Below are positions 1 to 7,400 of a DNA stretch of 35,310 nucleotides, piece by piece. The notes beneath the pieces are model-generated. The model saw only the letters and a program-made list of their open reading frames with translations, was not told where the DNA came from and ran no database searches. Numbering within the stretch: the stretch's first letter is position 1; each line of letters starts with the position of its first letter. The DNA is from an uncultured Bacillota bacterium. GTDB taxonomy: Bacteria; Bacillota; Dehalobacteriia; UBA4068; UBA4997. The position numbers and the translations under genes were made by a program. The stretch is taken from contig CAQWMM010000022.1 of assembly GCA_948907985.1 (NCBI GenBank), positions 1 through 35,310 of the forward strand. Reading direction: 5' to 3'.

Positions 1-15
1 GCTAACGGCAGATAT

Positions 16-21
16 AGTCAA
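16..21 (-). promoter_or_regulatory. Probable -35 box of an antisense promoter cut by the left edge
   Basis: On the minus strand this reads TTGACT. It is embedded in GTCAAGC followed by a stretch (31-50) nearly identical to the one just past the antisense promoter at 550-578. By analogy it would be the antisense promoter of a further plus-strand toxin locus lying left of the window; its -10 box would fall outside, so this cannot be confirmed here. Confidence 0.3.
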
Positions 22-96
22 GCCCTATTTCACAAAATTTTACATTTTTTTTCTGAAAAACAAAAAAAAATACCCCAGACGTCGCCGGATTTTGGC

Positions 97-125
97 TTGA
101 CAAAGGGGTTGGCGGGTATTATAAT
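97..125 (+). promoter_or_regulatory. Consensus promoter for the antisense RNA of toxin locus 1
   Basis: TTGACA (97-102), a 17-bp spacer and TATAAT (120-125) form a perfect sigma-A promoter. No plus-strand gene follows. The transcript would start near 132 and run against the 3' end of the minus-strand toxin gene at 289-372. The same GGCTTGACAAA context occurs in the antisense promoter of locus 2 (3070-3098). Confidence 0.8.
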
Positions 126-131
126 GGTAAT

Positions 132-305
132 AGAAAGTCCCATTCGCTGCGCTCAGGGATTAGTTCTCACTAAGCTCTAGCTGCGGCCTGCGGCCTTGCT
201 AATCGCTAAGTGTTCACATAGCCCCACTGATAAGCGGTTAGCCTAAATAGTTAAAGATTTTGAATCAACAAAACCGTCGCTATCGCAACTAGCGGCGGTT
301 GTTGC
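132..305 (+). ncRNA. Candidate antisense antitoxin RNA, locus 1
   Basis: Inferred from the perfect promoter at 97-125 and the hairpin at 272-300. The RNA of about 170 nt would be fully complementary to the 3' untranslated region and last codons of the toxin mRNA read from the other strand. This tail-to-tail layout is known from type I systems such as txpA/RatA and bsrG/SR4. Start and end are predictions. Confidence 0.6.
272..303 (+). terminator. Antisense RNA terminator containing the toxin stop codon
   Basis: An 11-bp stem (272-282 with 290-300, one G-U pair) and a 7-nt loop, followed by only a short T-containing stretch. The complement of the toxin stop codon spans the loop/stem border (289-291). 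The hairpin at 2979-3010 in locus 2 has the same position relative to its toxin gene. Confidence 0.6.
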
Positions 306-372
306 TATGTCTAAACTTTATCTCAATGGAAATTTTGAAGTTTCCAATATGAAACGTCAGCTTAATTGGCAC
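289..372 (-). CDS. Small type I toxin-like peptide, locus 1 (27 aa)
   Basis: A 27-codon ORF with a GTG start at 372, preceded on the minus strand by GGGGGTGAGGCT at good spacing. The peptide contains IKLTFHIGNFKISIEIKF and ends in a basic, Asn-rich tail. It aligns without gaps to the peptide at 2918-2992 (shared I-K/R-L/I-T-F/L-HIG-x-F-x-I-S/T), and both have the ribosome-binding context GGTGAGGCT. The alternation of polar and hydrophobic residues suggests an amphipathic peptide rather than a plain transmembrane helix. The opposing promoter, the antisense terminator over the stop codon and the 5'/3' pairing support a type I toxin. I do not recognise the family by name, and toxicity is inference. 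I see no clear toxin promoter upstream. Confidence 0.65.
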   Translation of the reverse strand: MPIKLTFHIGNFKISIEIKFRHSNNRR

Positions 373-439
373 AGAGCCTCACCCCCTTTCGGGAGATATT
401 GACTAACCGTTAAGTGAACACTTAGTGAAATCAAGCTGA

Positions 440-585
440 AAGCGCAGATTGAACTTAGTGTGAACCAATACCGCAGGTGCACTTTGTTAAATAAGGATAA
501 AAAAATAAGGCTCCTGCGGTGCTACCAACTTATGTGGTGCCTCATTTATATTTTACCGCTAACATATGTGGCCGTCAAGCATTTT
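440..585 (+). other. Third, decayed or divergent toxin-antitoxin locus
   Basis: The stretch CTTATGTGGTGCCTCATTTA and the GTCAAGC further on match the 3' part of locus 2 (CTTATCAGTGGTGCCTTTTA, then GTCAAGCC) in order and spacing. A minus-strand promoter (550-578) sits where locus 2 has its antisense promoter, and the minus strand then shows a GGC-CC/GG-GCC stem followed by a T7-containing tail (498-505). I cannot find a convincing toxin ORF with the HIG motif, so this is probably a remnant. Confidence 0.4.
550..578 (-). promoter_or_regulatory. Antisense promoter of the third toxin-like locus
   Basis: Read on the minus strand: TTGACG (578-573), a 17-bp spacer and TAAAAT (555-550). It is placed like the antisense promoter of locus 2. 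The flank at 579-606 repeats the flank at 25-52 of the window start (both contain ACAAAATTTTACATTTTTT). Confidence 0.5.
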
Positions 586-595
586 TTACAAAATT

Positions 596-1831
596 TTACA
601 TTTTTTCCCGCACTCGTTTGGCCTGGTGGCGGCTATCCCGCCCCAGCACAATTTTAATCTCATCGCCGCTGTGATAAATGCTAATGGTTTGGTTTTCCGC
701 GTCCCAGGCTACGCTGGCCTGTAATTCCTCCGAAACCAACCGCAGCGGCACCATGGCCACGTCGTCAACCGTAATATACTGCTCCGGGGTTAAGGTAATA
801 CCGCCGGCTCCCCCGGCAACAATCGTATGACTCTCCGCGTCATAGCTAACTCCGGCTGCCAGCGCCTCAAAAATCACCCGCATAGGCACCATAGTAGTCC
901 CATCCAGAACATAAGGCGTCTGCGGCAGTTCCACGGCCTGATCATTCAAGGTCATTGCCGTTTCTGCCGGCATATTCAACAGCTCCTCGTTCCAGCCATG
1001 CGTAGTGATAACATAGCCGCCGCAGTTATCGCTGGAAATATTGACAACATCCGCAAATTCCTGCGCCGTATCTTTAGTATAATAAACCCGATATAGCATA
1101 TCCTCGTCCGCCAAATCCGCGTATTCCAAATACTGCCCCTCGGTCAAGGAGTGGAGAGCGTGCATATATTCCTCCAGCGCCCAGTTATTATCGCGGATAA
1201 TCCAGGCGTGCGGCAGGCCGACATAACGATAATGCCACGGCTCATAGGCAATGCCGGTAACCGACGTTTTTTCCGAAGTATAGCGCAGAATAAAACCAAA
1301 ATCCCAGCAGCGCGATAACATCCACTGGCCCTGCGCGGTGTTGCGGAAGTTGTTGGAAAGGCCGCCGCCAGTGCTTAAATCAAGCGCCATGCCGGTTTGG
1401 TGCTCGCTGGCCCCGGGATAGGCGGTATACAAAGCGGTGTTGCGCACTGCGCTTTCCCGGCTTTGCCCCGCGTTTTGCCGGCTGGCTACCCGGCTGTTAA
1501 ACAGGCTGTTTTGCGTAGCATAACTGCGATAACCGGAAACCGTGCGCATACTTAAACACTTTTCCGCCTGATAAGCGGCGTACATATCCAGATAGGCGTT
1601 GGCCACGGCGTCGCGCAGCAGGATAGAGCTTTTGGTGCTGGGCGCCAGGCCGGCAATATCCACCATATCCGCCGCTTTCCAATCCTCCGACAGCTTGTGT
1701 TCCTGATTGACCAGCAATAAATAGTTATCGTTTTGCGCGGTATCAAACGCCAAAACCGGCCGACAGCATACGGCCAACAGTCCAAGAGTTAAAAAAAATG
1801 TACGAACTAAACGACAAAATTTCATAACCAA
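596..1831 (-). CDS. Secreted VanY-like D-alanyl-D-alanine carboxypeptidase (M15) with stalk domain
   Basis: Predicted exported zinc peptidase acting on the terminal D-Ala of peptidoglycan stems. After a signal peptide (about residues 1-28, hydrophobic FFLTLGLLAV), the catalytic domain shows SEHQTGMALD near 142-151 (zinc ligands His144 and Asp151) and EPWHYRYVG near 197-205 (Glu197 and His200). These are the VanY/M15B signatures. Residues about 290-395 hold two repeats of the copper-amine-oxidase N-terminal (stalk) type, ending in a basic tail. The TTG start at 1831 lies about 7 nt after GGGAG; an in-frame ATG at 1825 is the alternative and leaves the signal peptide intact. It sits 18 bp after the protease gene at 1850-2662 and is probably cotranscribed with it. 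Family and export are secure; the exact substrate is inferred. Confidence 0.88.
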   Translation of the reverse strand: MVMKFCRLVRTFFLTLGLLAVCCRPVLAFDTAQNDNYLLLVNQEHKLSEDWKAADMVDIAGLAPSTKSSILLRDAVANAYLDMYAAYQAEKCLSMRTVSGYRSYATQNSLFNSRVASRQNAGQSRESAVRNTALYTAYPGASEHQTGMALDLSTGGGLSNNFRNTAQGQWMLSRCWDFGFILRYTSEKTSVTGIAYEPWHYRYVGLPHAWIIRDNNWALEEYMHALHSLTEGQYLEYADLADEDMLYRVYYTKDTAQEFADVVNISSDNCGGYVITTHGWNEELLNMPAETAMTLNDQAVELPQTPYVLDGTTMVPMRVIFEALAAGVSYDAESHTIVAGGAGGITLTPEQYITVDDVAMVPLRLVSEELQASVAWDAENQTISIYHSGDEIKIVLGRDSRHQAKRVREKM

Positions 1832-1849
1832 ATAATCTCTCCCAATTTT

Positions 1850-2662
1850 TTATTCAGCAGCGTTAAGCGCCGCAAAATATCCCTGCCAATATTCAGACTC
1901 CGCGCCTAAAAGCTCCCTTAACTTTTGACGCAGTTCAGCCGGCGGCAGCGGCTCCCGGGCCAGCCAAACGGCAGCCGCCGCGCTGACAAAACCGGTAGCG
2001 TAGGAGGTTCCGCGCGCGCCATAGGTTTTGCCACGGCGAGAGGCCAGCCAAATATCCTCCCCAGGGGCAAAAACGCTCGCCCCGGGTTGAGTGAAATCTG
2101 AAATACTGCCTCTTTCGTCTATGGAACCAACAGCCAGCGCCGTAGCGTAGGCCGCCGGATACAGCGGTTCGCCGTCCGGGCCGCCGTTGCCCACCGCCGC
2201 CACCACCAAAACGCCCTGCTCCTCGGCATAGGCCACGGCCTGCCTGACTTCCGGTACATCCTTGGGCAAGCCCAGGCTGATATTGATAATATCAGCGCCA
2301 AACCTGTCCACCGCATCATAAACGGCCTGCGCCAGAACCTCCGGCGGCACAGAATTTTCTTTATCAGCAATAACCAGCGGCGTCAGCAGCGCCCCCGGTG
2401 CAATCCCCTGCACGCCGGCGCTCTCACAGCCCACAATCACGCTGGCCACCGCCGTCCCATGATTAACCAGGTCCTCGCAGTCCGCGCTGTCAGTCAGATA
2501 GTTCCAACCCGGCAGCAGATTTTCCGGCGCAATGGCCGCGCTGGCAATCCCGGTATCCAGCAGGGCGATTGTAACCTGCTCTGGCGGGGTTTCCGGCAGA
2601 ATATGGCAGACGCTCAAAAGCGGCCAGATAATCAACAAAAAAATTAATTTTGCGCTCATCAT
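1850..2662 (-). CDS. Exported subtilisin-like serine protease (S8)
   Basis: A 270-residue S8 peptidase with the full triad: Asp36 in LLDTG, His68 in NHGTAVAS and Ser220 in GTSYATG, with the oxyanion Asn near 159 (VGNGG). Residues 1-20 form a hydrophobic signal or anchor segment. There is almost no propeptide, so the protein is short for a secreted subtilase and may stay membrane-anchored. The start at 2662 (ATGATG) has no strong Shine-Dalgarno sequence. The first 123 residues are identical to those of the chimera at 3126-4259. Its promoter carries the direct repeat described at 2740-2770. It is followed by the VanY-like gene, which suggests a two-gene cell-wall unit. Substrate unknown. Confidence 0.88.
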   Translation of the reverse strand: MMSAKLIFLLIIWPLLSVCHILPETPPEQVTIALLDTGIASAAIAPENLLPGWNYLTDSADCEDLVNHGTAVASVIVGCESAGVQGIAPGALLTPLVIADKENSVPPEVLAQAVYDAVDRFGADIINISLGLPKDVPEVRQAVAYAEEQGVLVVAAVGNGGPDGEPLYPAAYATALAVGSIDERGSISDFTQPGASVFAPGEDIWLASRRGKTYGARGTSYATGFVSAAAAVWLAREPLPPAELRQKLRELLGAESEYWQGYFAALNAAE

Positions 2663-2699
2663 TTAACATCATCGACTTTTTAGATAATCTTTCGCGTTA

Positions 2700-2728
2700 A
2701 TTATACCACTTTACGCCTCTTTTGTGAA
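2700..2728 (-). promoter_or_regulatory. Promoter of the protease/carboxypeptidase unit
   Basis: On the minus strand: TTCACA (2728-2723), 17-bp spacer, TATAAT (2705-2700), about 38 bp upstream of the ATG at 2662. Duplicated unchanged at 4297-4325. Confidence 0.75.
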
Positions 2729-2739
2729 AACCCAGGTAT

Positions 2740-2770
2740 GAAATGTAAGTTTTCCGGCCTGAAATGCAAA
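2740..2770. promoter_or_regulatory. Direct-repeat operator candidate, 21-bp period
   Basis: GAAATGTAAG (2740-2749) and GAAATGCAAA (2761-2770) start 21 bp apart, two helical turns, and end about 11 bp upstream of the -35 box. LytTR-type regulators bind paired direct repeats with this kind of spacing. The same arrangement occurs at 4337-4367 and, beside the LytTR gene, at 10976-11006. Confidence 0.5.
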
Positions 2771-2773
2771 CAA

Positions 2774-2802
2774 GCAGCCGAGGGCGTTTTGCCCCCGGCT
2801 GC
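2774..2802. terminator. GC-rich terminator-like hairpin
   Basis: GCAGCCGAGGGC pairs with GCCCCCGGCTGC around a short loop, with one mismatch. The flanking T tracts are weak. It is the copy-A version of the hairpin behind the large surface-protein gene (4374-4396) and may be only a passenger of the duplication. Confidence 0.5.
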
Positions 2803-2824
2803 TTTGCATTTAAATTTATTTTTA

Positions 2825-2853
2825 TTGACATTATTTTCCTAAAATGCTAGAAT
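2825..2853 (+). promoter_or_regulatory. Toxin promoter, locus 2
   Basis: TTGACA (2825-2830), 17-bp spacer, TAGAAT (2848-2853) with an extended -10 TG at 2845-2846. Transcription would start near 2860, about 58 nt ahead of the toxin ATG. Confidence 0.8.
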
Positions 2854-2917
2854 ATATACAGGTACCACGAAATAACGGTAGGCGGCTGGCTAAACTTCCT
2901 GCAAGGGAGGTGAGGCT

Positions 2918-2992
2918 ATGATCAGAATAACTCTACACATAGGTTTGTTTTCTATAACCTTTGAGTTAGACCTAAGAAAAACCCGCCACTAG
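2918..2992 (+). CDS. Small type I toxin-like peptide, locus 2 (24 aa)
   Basis: A 24-codon ORF starting ATG at 2918, with AAGGGAGGTGAGGCT directly upstream (strong ribosome-binding site), and a TAG stop at 2990-2992. The peptide contains IRITLHIGLFSITFELDL and ends basic. It is homologous by eye to the peptide at 289-372. Its own promoter (2825-2853), an opposing promoter (3070-3098), an antisense hairpin spanning its stop codon and a closing 5'/3' helix give a complete type I toxin-antitoxin layout. It sits between the protease gene and the chimeric gene, inside the segment flanked by the 505-bp repeats. Function is inferred from layout, not from a recognised family. Confidence 0.7.
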   Translation: MIRITLHIGLFSITFELDLRKTRH

Positions 2993-3063
2993 GCTACAGT
3001 GACGAGTTTTAATATAACAAAAAAACTTTTAACTAAGGCCAGCCGCTTATCAGTGGTGCCTTT
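2976..3063 (-). ncRNA. Candidate antisense antitoxin RNA, locus 2
   Basis: Predicted RNA of about 88 nt running from the promoter at 3070-3098 to the hairpin and T-run at 2977-3010. It is complementary to the last toxin codons and the 3' untranslated region, including the 3' strand (3039-3047) of the closing helix, so it could compete with mRNA folding as well as trigger RNase III cleavage. Confidence 0.65.
2979..3010 (-). terminator. Antisense RNA terminator containing the toxin stop codon, locus 2
   Basis: On the minus strand AAACTCGTCACT pairs with AGTGGCGGGTTT using G-U wobbles, followed by a T run (2977-2981). On the plus strand the same positions give A-C mismatches, so the hairpin is built for the minus-strand transcript. 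The toxin stop TAG (2990-2992) lies at the loop. Confidence 0.75.
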
Positions 3064-3069
3064 TATATT

Positions 3070-3098
3070 ATTATAGCCTTTTCACAAACTTTTGTCAA
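3070..3098 (-). promoter_or_regulatory. Antisense RNA promoter, locus 2
   Basis: On the minus strand: TTGACA (3098-3093), 17-bp spacer, TATAAT (3075-3070). A perfect consensus promoter pointing at the toxin gene with no protein gene of its own. Confidence 0.85.
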
Positions 3099-3125
3099 GC
3101 CAAATTTCGCAAAAAGCGCCGGCGT

Positions 3126-4259
3126 TTAATCAGTAAAAGCCCGCCAGAGAAATGTTACAATCTCCGCGCGCGTACAGGTTTGACCAGGCGAGAACTGTCT
3201 ATCGCCGGTTCCGCCGGTAATTTGTTTTTCCACAGCCCAGGCCACAGCCGCTGCGTAGTCGGCGTCCGCCGCCACATCATCAAAGCTGTTCGCCATGACT
3301 GCCGGGCTGCCCGCCAACTTCCACAAATAGGTTACTGCCATAGAGCGCGTGCAAGGGCTGTCGAATGAGAATCCGTCCCCCAGCGGCCCTTGTTCGTTAG
3401 CCCAAAGCGCCGCCTTATAATAAAAAGCGCCAGGATCCACACCGTCTAAGGCTGCGCTCTGCGGCTCCGGCGAACCGTTAGCGCGCCAGAGAAAAGTCAA
3501 AATCTGCCCTTTGGTGCAGGTCTGCCCAGGCGAGAACACGCCCCGGTCAGTGCCGCCGGTGATTTCCTTTTCCACCGCCCAAAGCACCGCCTTGGCAAAA
3601 TAAGCGTTTTCCGGCACGTCGTTAAAGCCGCCCACCGTAGGCGTTTGGGCAGCGCCAGCCTTGCCAGGATCTGCCGGCGGCGCGGCAAGCCCCGCATACT
3701 GGCTGCTCCATTGGCGCAGTATGGTAGTATCAGAGGCCATGGCGCGCTCTCCAACTTTGCCCATAGCGCCGGTGGATAGCGAGGGATTGTTTTCTTCCAC
3801 AGCCCGAACCCGAAGCAGCAACTCCTGCTCGATCCGCTCCGCATACCGCTGCACCGTATCGTTGAGCCAGTTCTCTTTCTCACTGAAAGCCGCGCCAAAC
3901 CTGTCCACCGCATCATAAACGGCCTGCGCCAGAACCTCCGGCGGCACAGAATTTTCTTTATCAGCAATAACCAGCGGCGTCAGCAGCGCCCCCGGTGCAA
4001 TCCCCTGCACGCCGGCGCTCTCACAGCCCACAATCACGCTGGCCACCGCCGTCCCATGATTAACCAGGTCCTCGCAGTCCGCGCTGTCAGTCAGATAGTT
4101 CCAACCCGGCAGCAGATTTTCCGGCGCAATGGCCGCGCTGGCAATCCCGGTATCCAGCAGGGCGATTGTAACCTGCTCTGGCGGGGTTTCCGGCAGAATA
4201 TGGCAGACGCTCAAAAGCGGCCAGATAATCAACAAAAAAATTAATTTTGCGCTCATCAT
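3126..4259 (-). CDS. Chimeric protein: truncated subtilase N-terminus fused to SLH domains
   Basis: A 377-residue ORF. Residues 1-123 are identical to the protease at 1850-2662 (signal segment, DTG and NHGT motifs), but the sequence then switches to unrelated protein before the catalytic Ser, so no protease activity is expected. The rest has a charged helical stretch (about 125-205) and three SLH-type repeats (about 210-260, 268-315 and 322-376), with TRAE-like motifs in the last. SLH domains bind secondary cell-wall polymers, so the product could be a surface-anchored protein exported by a borrowed signal sequence. The junction lies at 3892. It inherits a full promoter and operator copy (4297-4367). 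It may be a recent gene fusion or a pseudogene of an SLH protein whose own 5' end was lost. Confidence 0.75.
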   Translation of the reverse strand: MMSAKLIFLLIIWPLLSVCHILPETPPEQVTIALLDTGIASAAIAPENLLPGWNYLTDSADCEDLVNHGTAVASVIVGCESAGVQGIAPGALLTPLVIADKENSVPPEVLAQAVYDAVDRFGAAFSEKENWLNDTVQRYAERIEQELLLRVRAVEENNPSLSTGAMGKVGERAMASDTTILRQWSSQYAGLAAPPADPGKAGAAQTPTVGGFNDVPENAYFAKAVLWAVEKEITGGTDRGVFSPGQTCTKGQILTFLWRANGSPEPQSAALDGVDPGAFYYKAALWANEQGPLGDGFSFDSPCTRSMAVTYLWKLAGSPAVMANSFDDVAADADYAAAVAWAVEKQITGGTGDRQFSPGQTCTRAEIVTFLWRAFTD

Positions 4260-4296
4260 TTAACATCATCGACTTTTTAGATAATCTTTCGCGTTA

Positions 4297-4325
4297 ATTA
4301 TACCACTTTACGCCTCTTTTGTGAA
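4297..4325 (-). promoter_or_regulatory. Promoter of the chimeric gene
   Basis: TTCACA, 17 bp, TATAAT on the minus strand, identical to 2700-2728 within the duplicated segment. Confidence 0.7.
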
Positions 4326-4336
4326 AACCCAGGTAT

Positions 4337-4367
4337 GAAATGCAAGTTTTTCGGCCTGAAATGCAAA
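4337..4367. promoter_or_regulatory. Direct-repeat operator candidate, duplicated copy
   Basis: GAAATGCAAG (4337-4346) and GAAATGCAAA (4358-4367), 21 bp apart. One base differs from copy A (C for T) and makes the two half sites more alike here. Confidence 0.5.
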
Positions 4368-4373
4368 CAAGCA

Positions 4374-4396
4374 GCCGAGGGCATTTTGCCCCCGGC
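4374..4396 (-). terminator. Probable terminator of the large surface-protein gene
   Basis: GCCGAGGGC pairs with GCCCCCGGC (one mismatch) about 40 bp downstream of the stop codon at 4436. The following T tract is poor. Confidence 0.5.
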
Positions 4397-4435
4397 CGTC
4401 TTTTAGTATTTTTTTGCAAGCTTGCAATTTATGCC

Positions 4436-7400
4436 TTAATTATCCTGACCATTGTTGTTTCCACGAATAATCCCCAAGAATTTACTATCATCGGAAATTG
4501 AATTGCCGTATTCACTGTTAGAATAGAAACCACGCTGACCGCCGTTATCTTGTTCCAAAATAGTATTTTGGTCAATAATACAGTTTTCAATAGTGGTGTC
4601 TTTAATCCCGGCTGTCAATATAGCGGGAGTGGATACTGCTTTAACAAGCGCGTCGCTAATTGTTAAATTCTTAATTACCGCACCTTCACAGTAACCAAAA
4701 AGCCCTAGATTCGCAGTGAGCGAGGCAATAGGATAAAAATTCGCATCTGCGGTTTGAATACCGCTTATAAACAATCCTCTGATCGTATGGCCGTTACCAT
4801 CAAATGTACCGCGGAAAGGAATACGCCAGTCTATCACACTATCAAATTTGCCGATAGGTGTCCACATATATCCATAAAGGTCTATATCAGCCGTCAAACG
4901 GATAGTTTTTCCCTTAAAATCATTTTCTTTCGTGTTGACCATATTGGCGATAATAGCCAGCTTGGCCGGAGAATCAATATCAATAACATCGCCATTCTTT
5001 ACAGCATTCTGTATTTCGCTCAATTCCAAAAAATTCCAATGGTTCACCCATTGTGATTGCGGCATGCGTGAGGTATAAAGAGTATCATAATTTTGATCCG
5101 AAGCGCGAATAAAAGTGGGAACACCCTTTATATCCTGATAGTTGGGATCATTGGTAATCTGAACGGTAACCGTACAAGCCTTGTTGGTATAGAGTTGATT
5201 CAACATCCCGTCCTCACTAATACGAGTTACCGGATTTTTAAACTGAACGGTATATTCATAGGCGAACTTGGCAGTCGGCGCCAGGTCGTCAACAGAATCG
5301 CCAACCAAACCTATATGCAAATAATTATAGGTTAATGCTCTTCTTGCTAAATTACCATTTTTGCAGTCATCAAGCAGTTTAATCTCAAAGCCCTCTTCCG
5401 GAACCTCGCGGACAGCTCGTTCCACATATAAAACATTGGTATAGGTTTGCTCAAATTTGGCAAACAACGCGTCATTGCCTTTATCAGACGGACGGCTAAT
5501 CGTTACGTCATAAAGACCCGCGCCAACAGGAGCATCCACATAATCGCTGCCGATCAGCAAGTTATCATCCTGCCGTTTATATTTGAAAGTAAACGTGCTT
5601 AAATCCGGAACATCTTCAAAACTGCTTAACAAATAATTGCCGTCAGTATCCTTGAGCAGTTCGTAAATATCATTAGCCGCCTTGTAGGTATATTCAACCG
5701 TATGCTCCACGCCCTTGGCATAAGTACCGGTTTCCCGTGCGCCAAAATCAAAGATTTCTCTGGGCAGTGTAATTAATTCCGCCCAGTGCGCATAAAGCGT
5801 ATGCGCAGTTGTCGCGCTCACAATCGTGGTTGCGCCCACTTCCTCGCCGCCGTCCGGCGCGGTATACCAGCCAATAAAGCTGAATTTAGCGTCGGCATGT
5901 TCCGGCGTGGGCAATTCACCGTAGGCCTCGCCCACCGTAACCGTCTTGGTATTATCAGCCAGCGTATCGCCGCCGTTAACATTAAAGGTAACGGTAATCT
6001 CCTGCTTGACCGCCTCCGTCCACTTAGCATAAACGGTAATATCCGCCGTAACCTGAGTGGTTTCAGTAAAGGCATTGGCAAACGTATCCTTATCCGTAAA
6101 CCAACCGTCAAAGGTATAGCCCGCTCTGGTTGGCGTGGGCAAAGTTCCCGCCAGGCTGCCGGCCGGCCGCTTAATAGTCGCCTGCTCGGCGCTCAAAGCG
6201 TCGCCGCCGTTCACGTCAAAGGTAATCGTCTTTTCATCGCCCTTAGGCAGCTCACAAACCACCTGATACACCGTATCGCCATAAACCGCGCCGACTTCCG
6301 GCGAAATACCGGTCATGGTCAAACCATTGCCCGCCAGCACGTTCTCCACCACCGTTAACGTCGGGATTTCACCCTTGCGTACTTTAATGCTTGCAGCACC
6401 CGGCGCTTCTTGCTCCGTATTAACAAAAGTAAAGATAAAGGTAACTTCGGCGCTGTCGTCCGCATATTCCGCCTGAGCTGTTGCGCCGCCTTGCAGCGCC
6501 TGCGCCAGTTTGCCGTTAACTGTTCGGTTCAAATCAAAGTTTTCGCCGCCAAGCGTCAAACCAACGAACCGGGTATAATTGCCCTCGCTCGCCACATTCG
6601 CGCCGCTCCCCAACAGGTCGGCCAAGTCAAACGCTTCGCCATAGCGCGCCTCATATGTGCGGCTGCTGGTGCTGCCGTCCTCATTCTGCACTCCGGCCAC
6701 CGTCAACTGATAGGTTTGATAAGCAATGTCAAAATTATAACCGGCATTGTCAATAATCGATAAGCCCTCGGTTTGCTGGCTGCCATAGCCGCGCCCCTCG
6801 GCATATTTAAGCTCGTTCCAACTCAACAGCTTGCGGATCTCCTCTGCCTTGGGCAAATCAAACTCCGTATTCTTGCGTACGCGTTTGCTCCAAACCCCAG
6901 TGTAGCCGCCAACGCCATCCGGCACGCGCACTGTCGCCGTATAAAATTCAGCCAAATCGGCGTCCGTCATATTCGTCCAAACCAGCGGCACTGTCGTTGT
7001 CATATCGTAATTGCTGAACGGCATTTTATTATGCCTGTAGGTAATTGTCAAATCGCAGGGCATATAACGCAGATTGTCCGGAATATGCGTAACCACAATT
7101 TTGGCCGATTTATTATCCGGCGCAATATCCAGACGGAAGTTGGGGTTAGACAAAGTAAAGTTGTAATTGCTGTAATCAATCGGCTCCGCGCCCTGTGCGC
7201 CGCTGGTCAAGTCCAGATATTTCAGCGCGCGCAGTTCGTCCGGCAACACCATGCTGGCCGGATTAACTCCGTCCGGGCTAGTATTGATAACGCGTACAAC
7301 CTCGCCCTCCTCTGGCTGATAGTTCATATCATGATAATATTTTTCATTGCCGGCTTTCAGCAGGGGATATTCCTTATCCACAAAGTCTTTGTCATAATCC

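Larger units (their letters stand above)
163..465. repeat. Nested long-range inverted repeats (toxin mRNA 5'/3' closure, locus 1)
   Basis: Three pairs nest without crossing. 163-174 pairs with 454-465 (11 of 12), 206-217 with 414-425 (12 of 12: CTAAGTGTTCAC with GTGAACACTTAG), and 235-241 with 403-409 (7 of 7). The toxin ORF at 289-372 lies inside all three. On the minus-strand mRNA they would join the 5' leader to the 3' tail, as in hok and aapA messages, where such closure keeps the full-length mRNA untranslated. Confidence 0.6.
2295..2799. repeat. 505-bp direct repeat, copy A
   Basis: Collinear with 3892-4396 at a constant offset of 1,597 bp. I see only three differences, all in the non-coding part: 2746 T/C, 2755 C/T and 2786 G/A. 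It covers the protease codons 1-123, promoter, operator-like repeats and a terminator hairpin. Confidence 0.93.
2882..3047 (+). repeat. 5'/3' complementarity of the toxin mRNA, locus 2
   Basis: GCGGCTGGC (2882-2890, near the mRNA 5' end) is perfectly complementary to GCCAGCCGC (3039-3047, near the predicted 3' end). Pairing would close the message around the toxin ORF, matching the nested repeats of locus 1. Confidence 0.65.
3892..4396. repeat. 505-bp direct repeat, copy B
   Basis: Second copy of 2295-2799. It supplies the 5' end and promoter of the chimera and contains the terminator region of the large surface-protein gene. This suggests B is at the original junction with the 2,148-residue gene and the 1.1-kb segment 2800-3891 came in between the copies. 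Confidence 0.93.

Noticed and set aside
97..465. A single large structured RNA (RNase P, tmRNA, 6S, SRP RNA or a group I intron)
   Set aside because: Conserved cores of these RNAs are absent. The inverted repeats are better explained as mRNA closure around a small minus-strand ORF homologous to a second locus.
460..657. 65-codon plus-strand ORF
   Set aside because: Overlaps the antisense promoter and the end of the VanY-like gene, lacks a ribosome-binding site and does not carry the toxin motif.
1850..2662. Protease as a lipoprotein (LLSVC near residue 19)
   Set aside because: Val precedes the Cys, which does not fit the lipobox; a simple signal or anchor segment is more likely.
5786..6358. 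Long plus-strand ORFs opposite the giant surface-protein gene (several, up to about 210 codons)
   Set aside because: All lie within the continuous SLH protein frame, have no ribosome-binding site and give low-complexity basic products.
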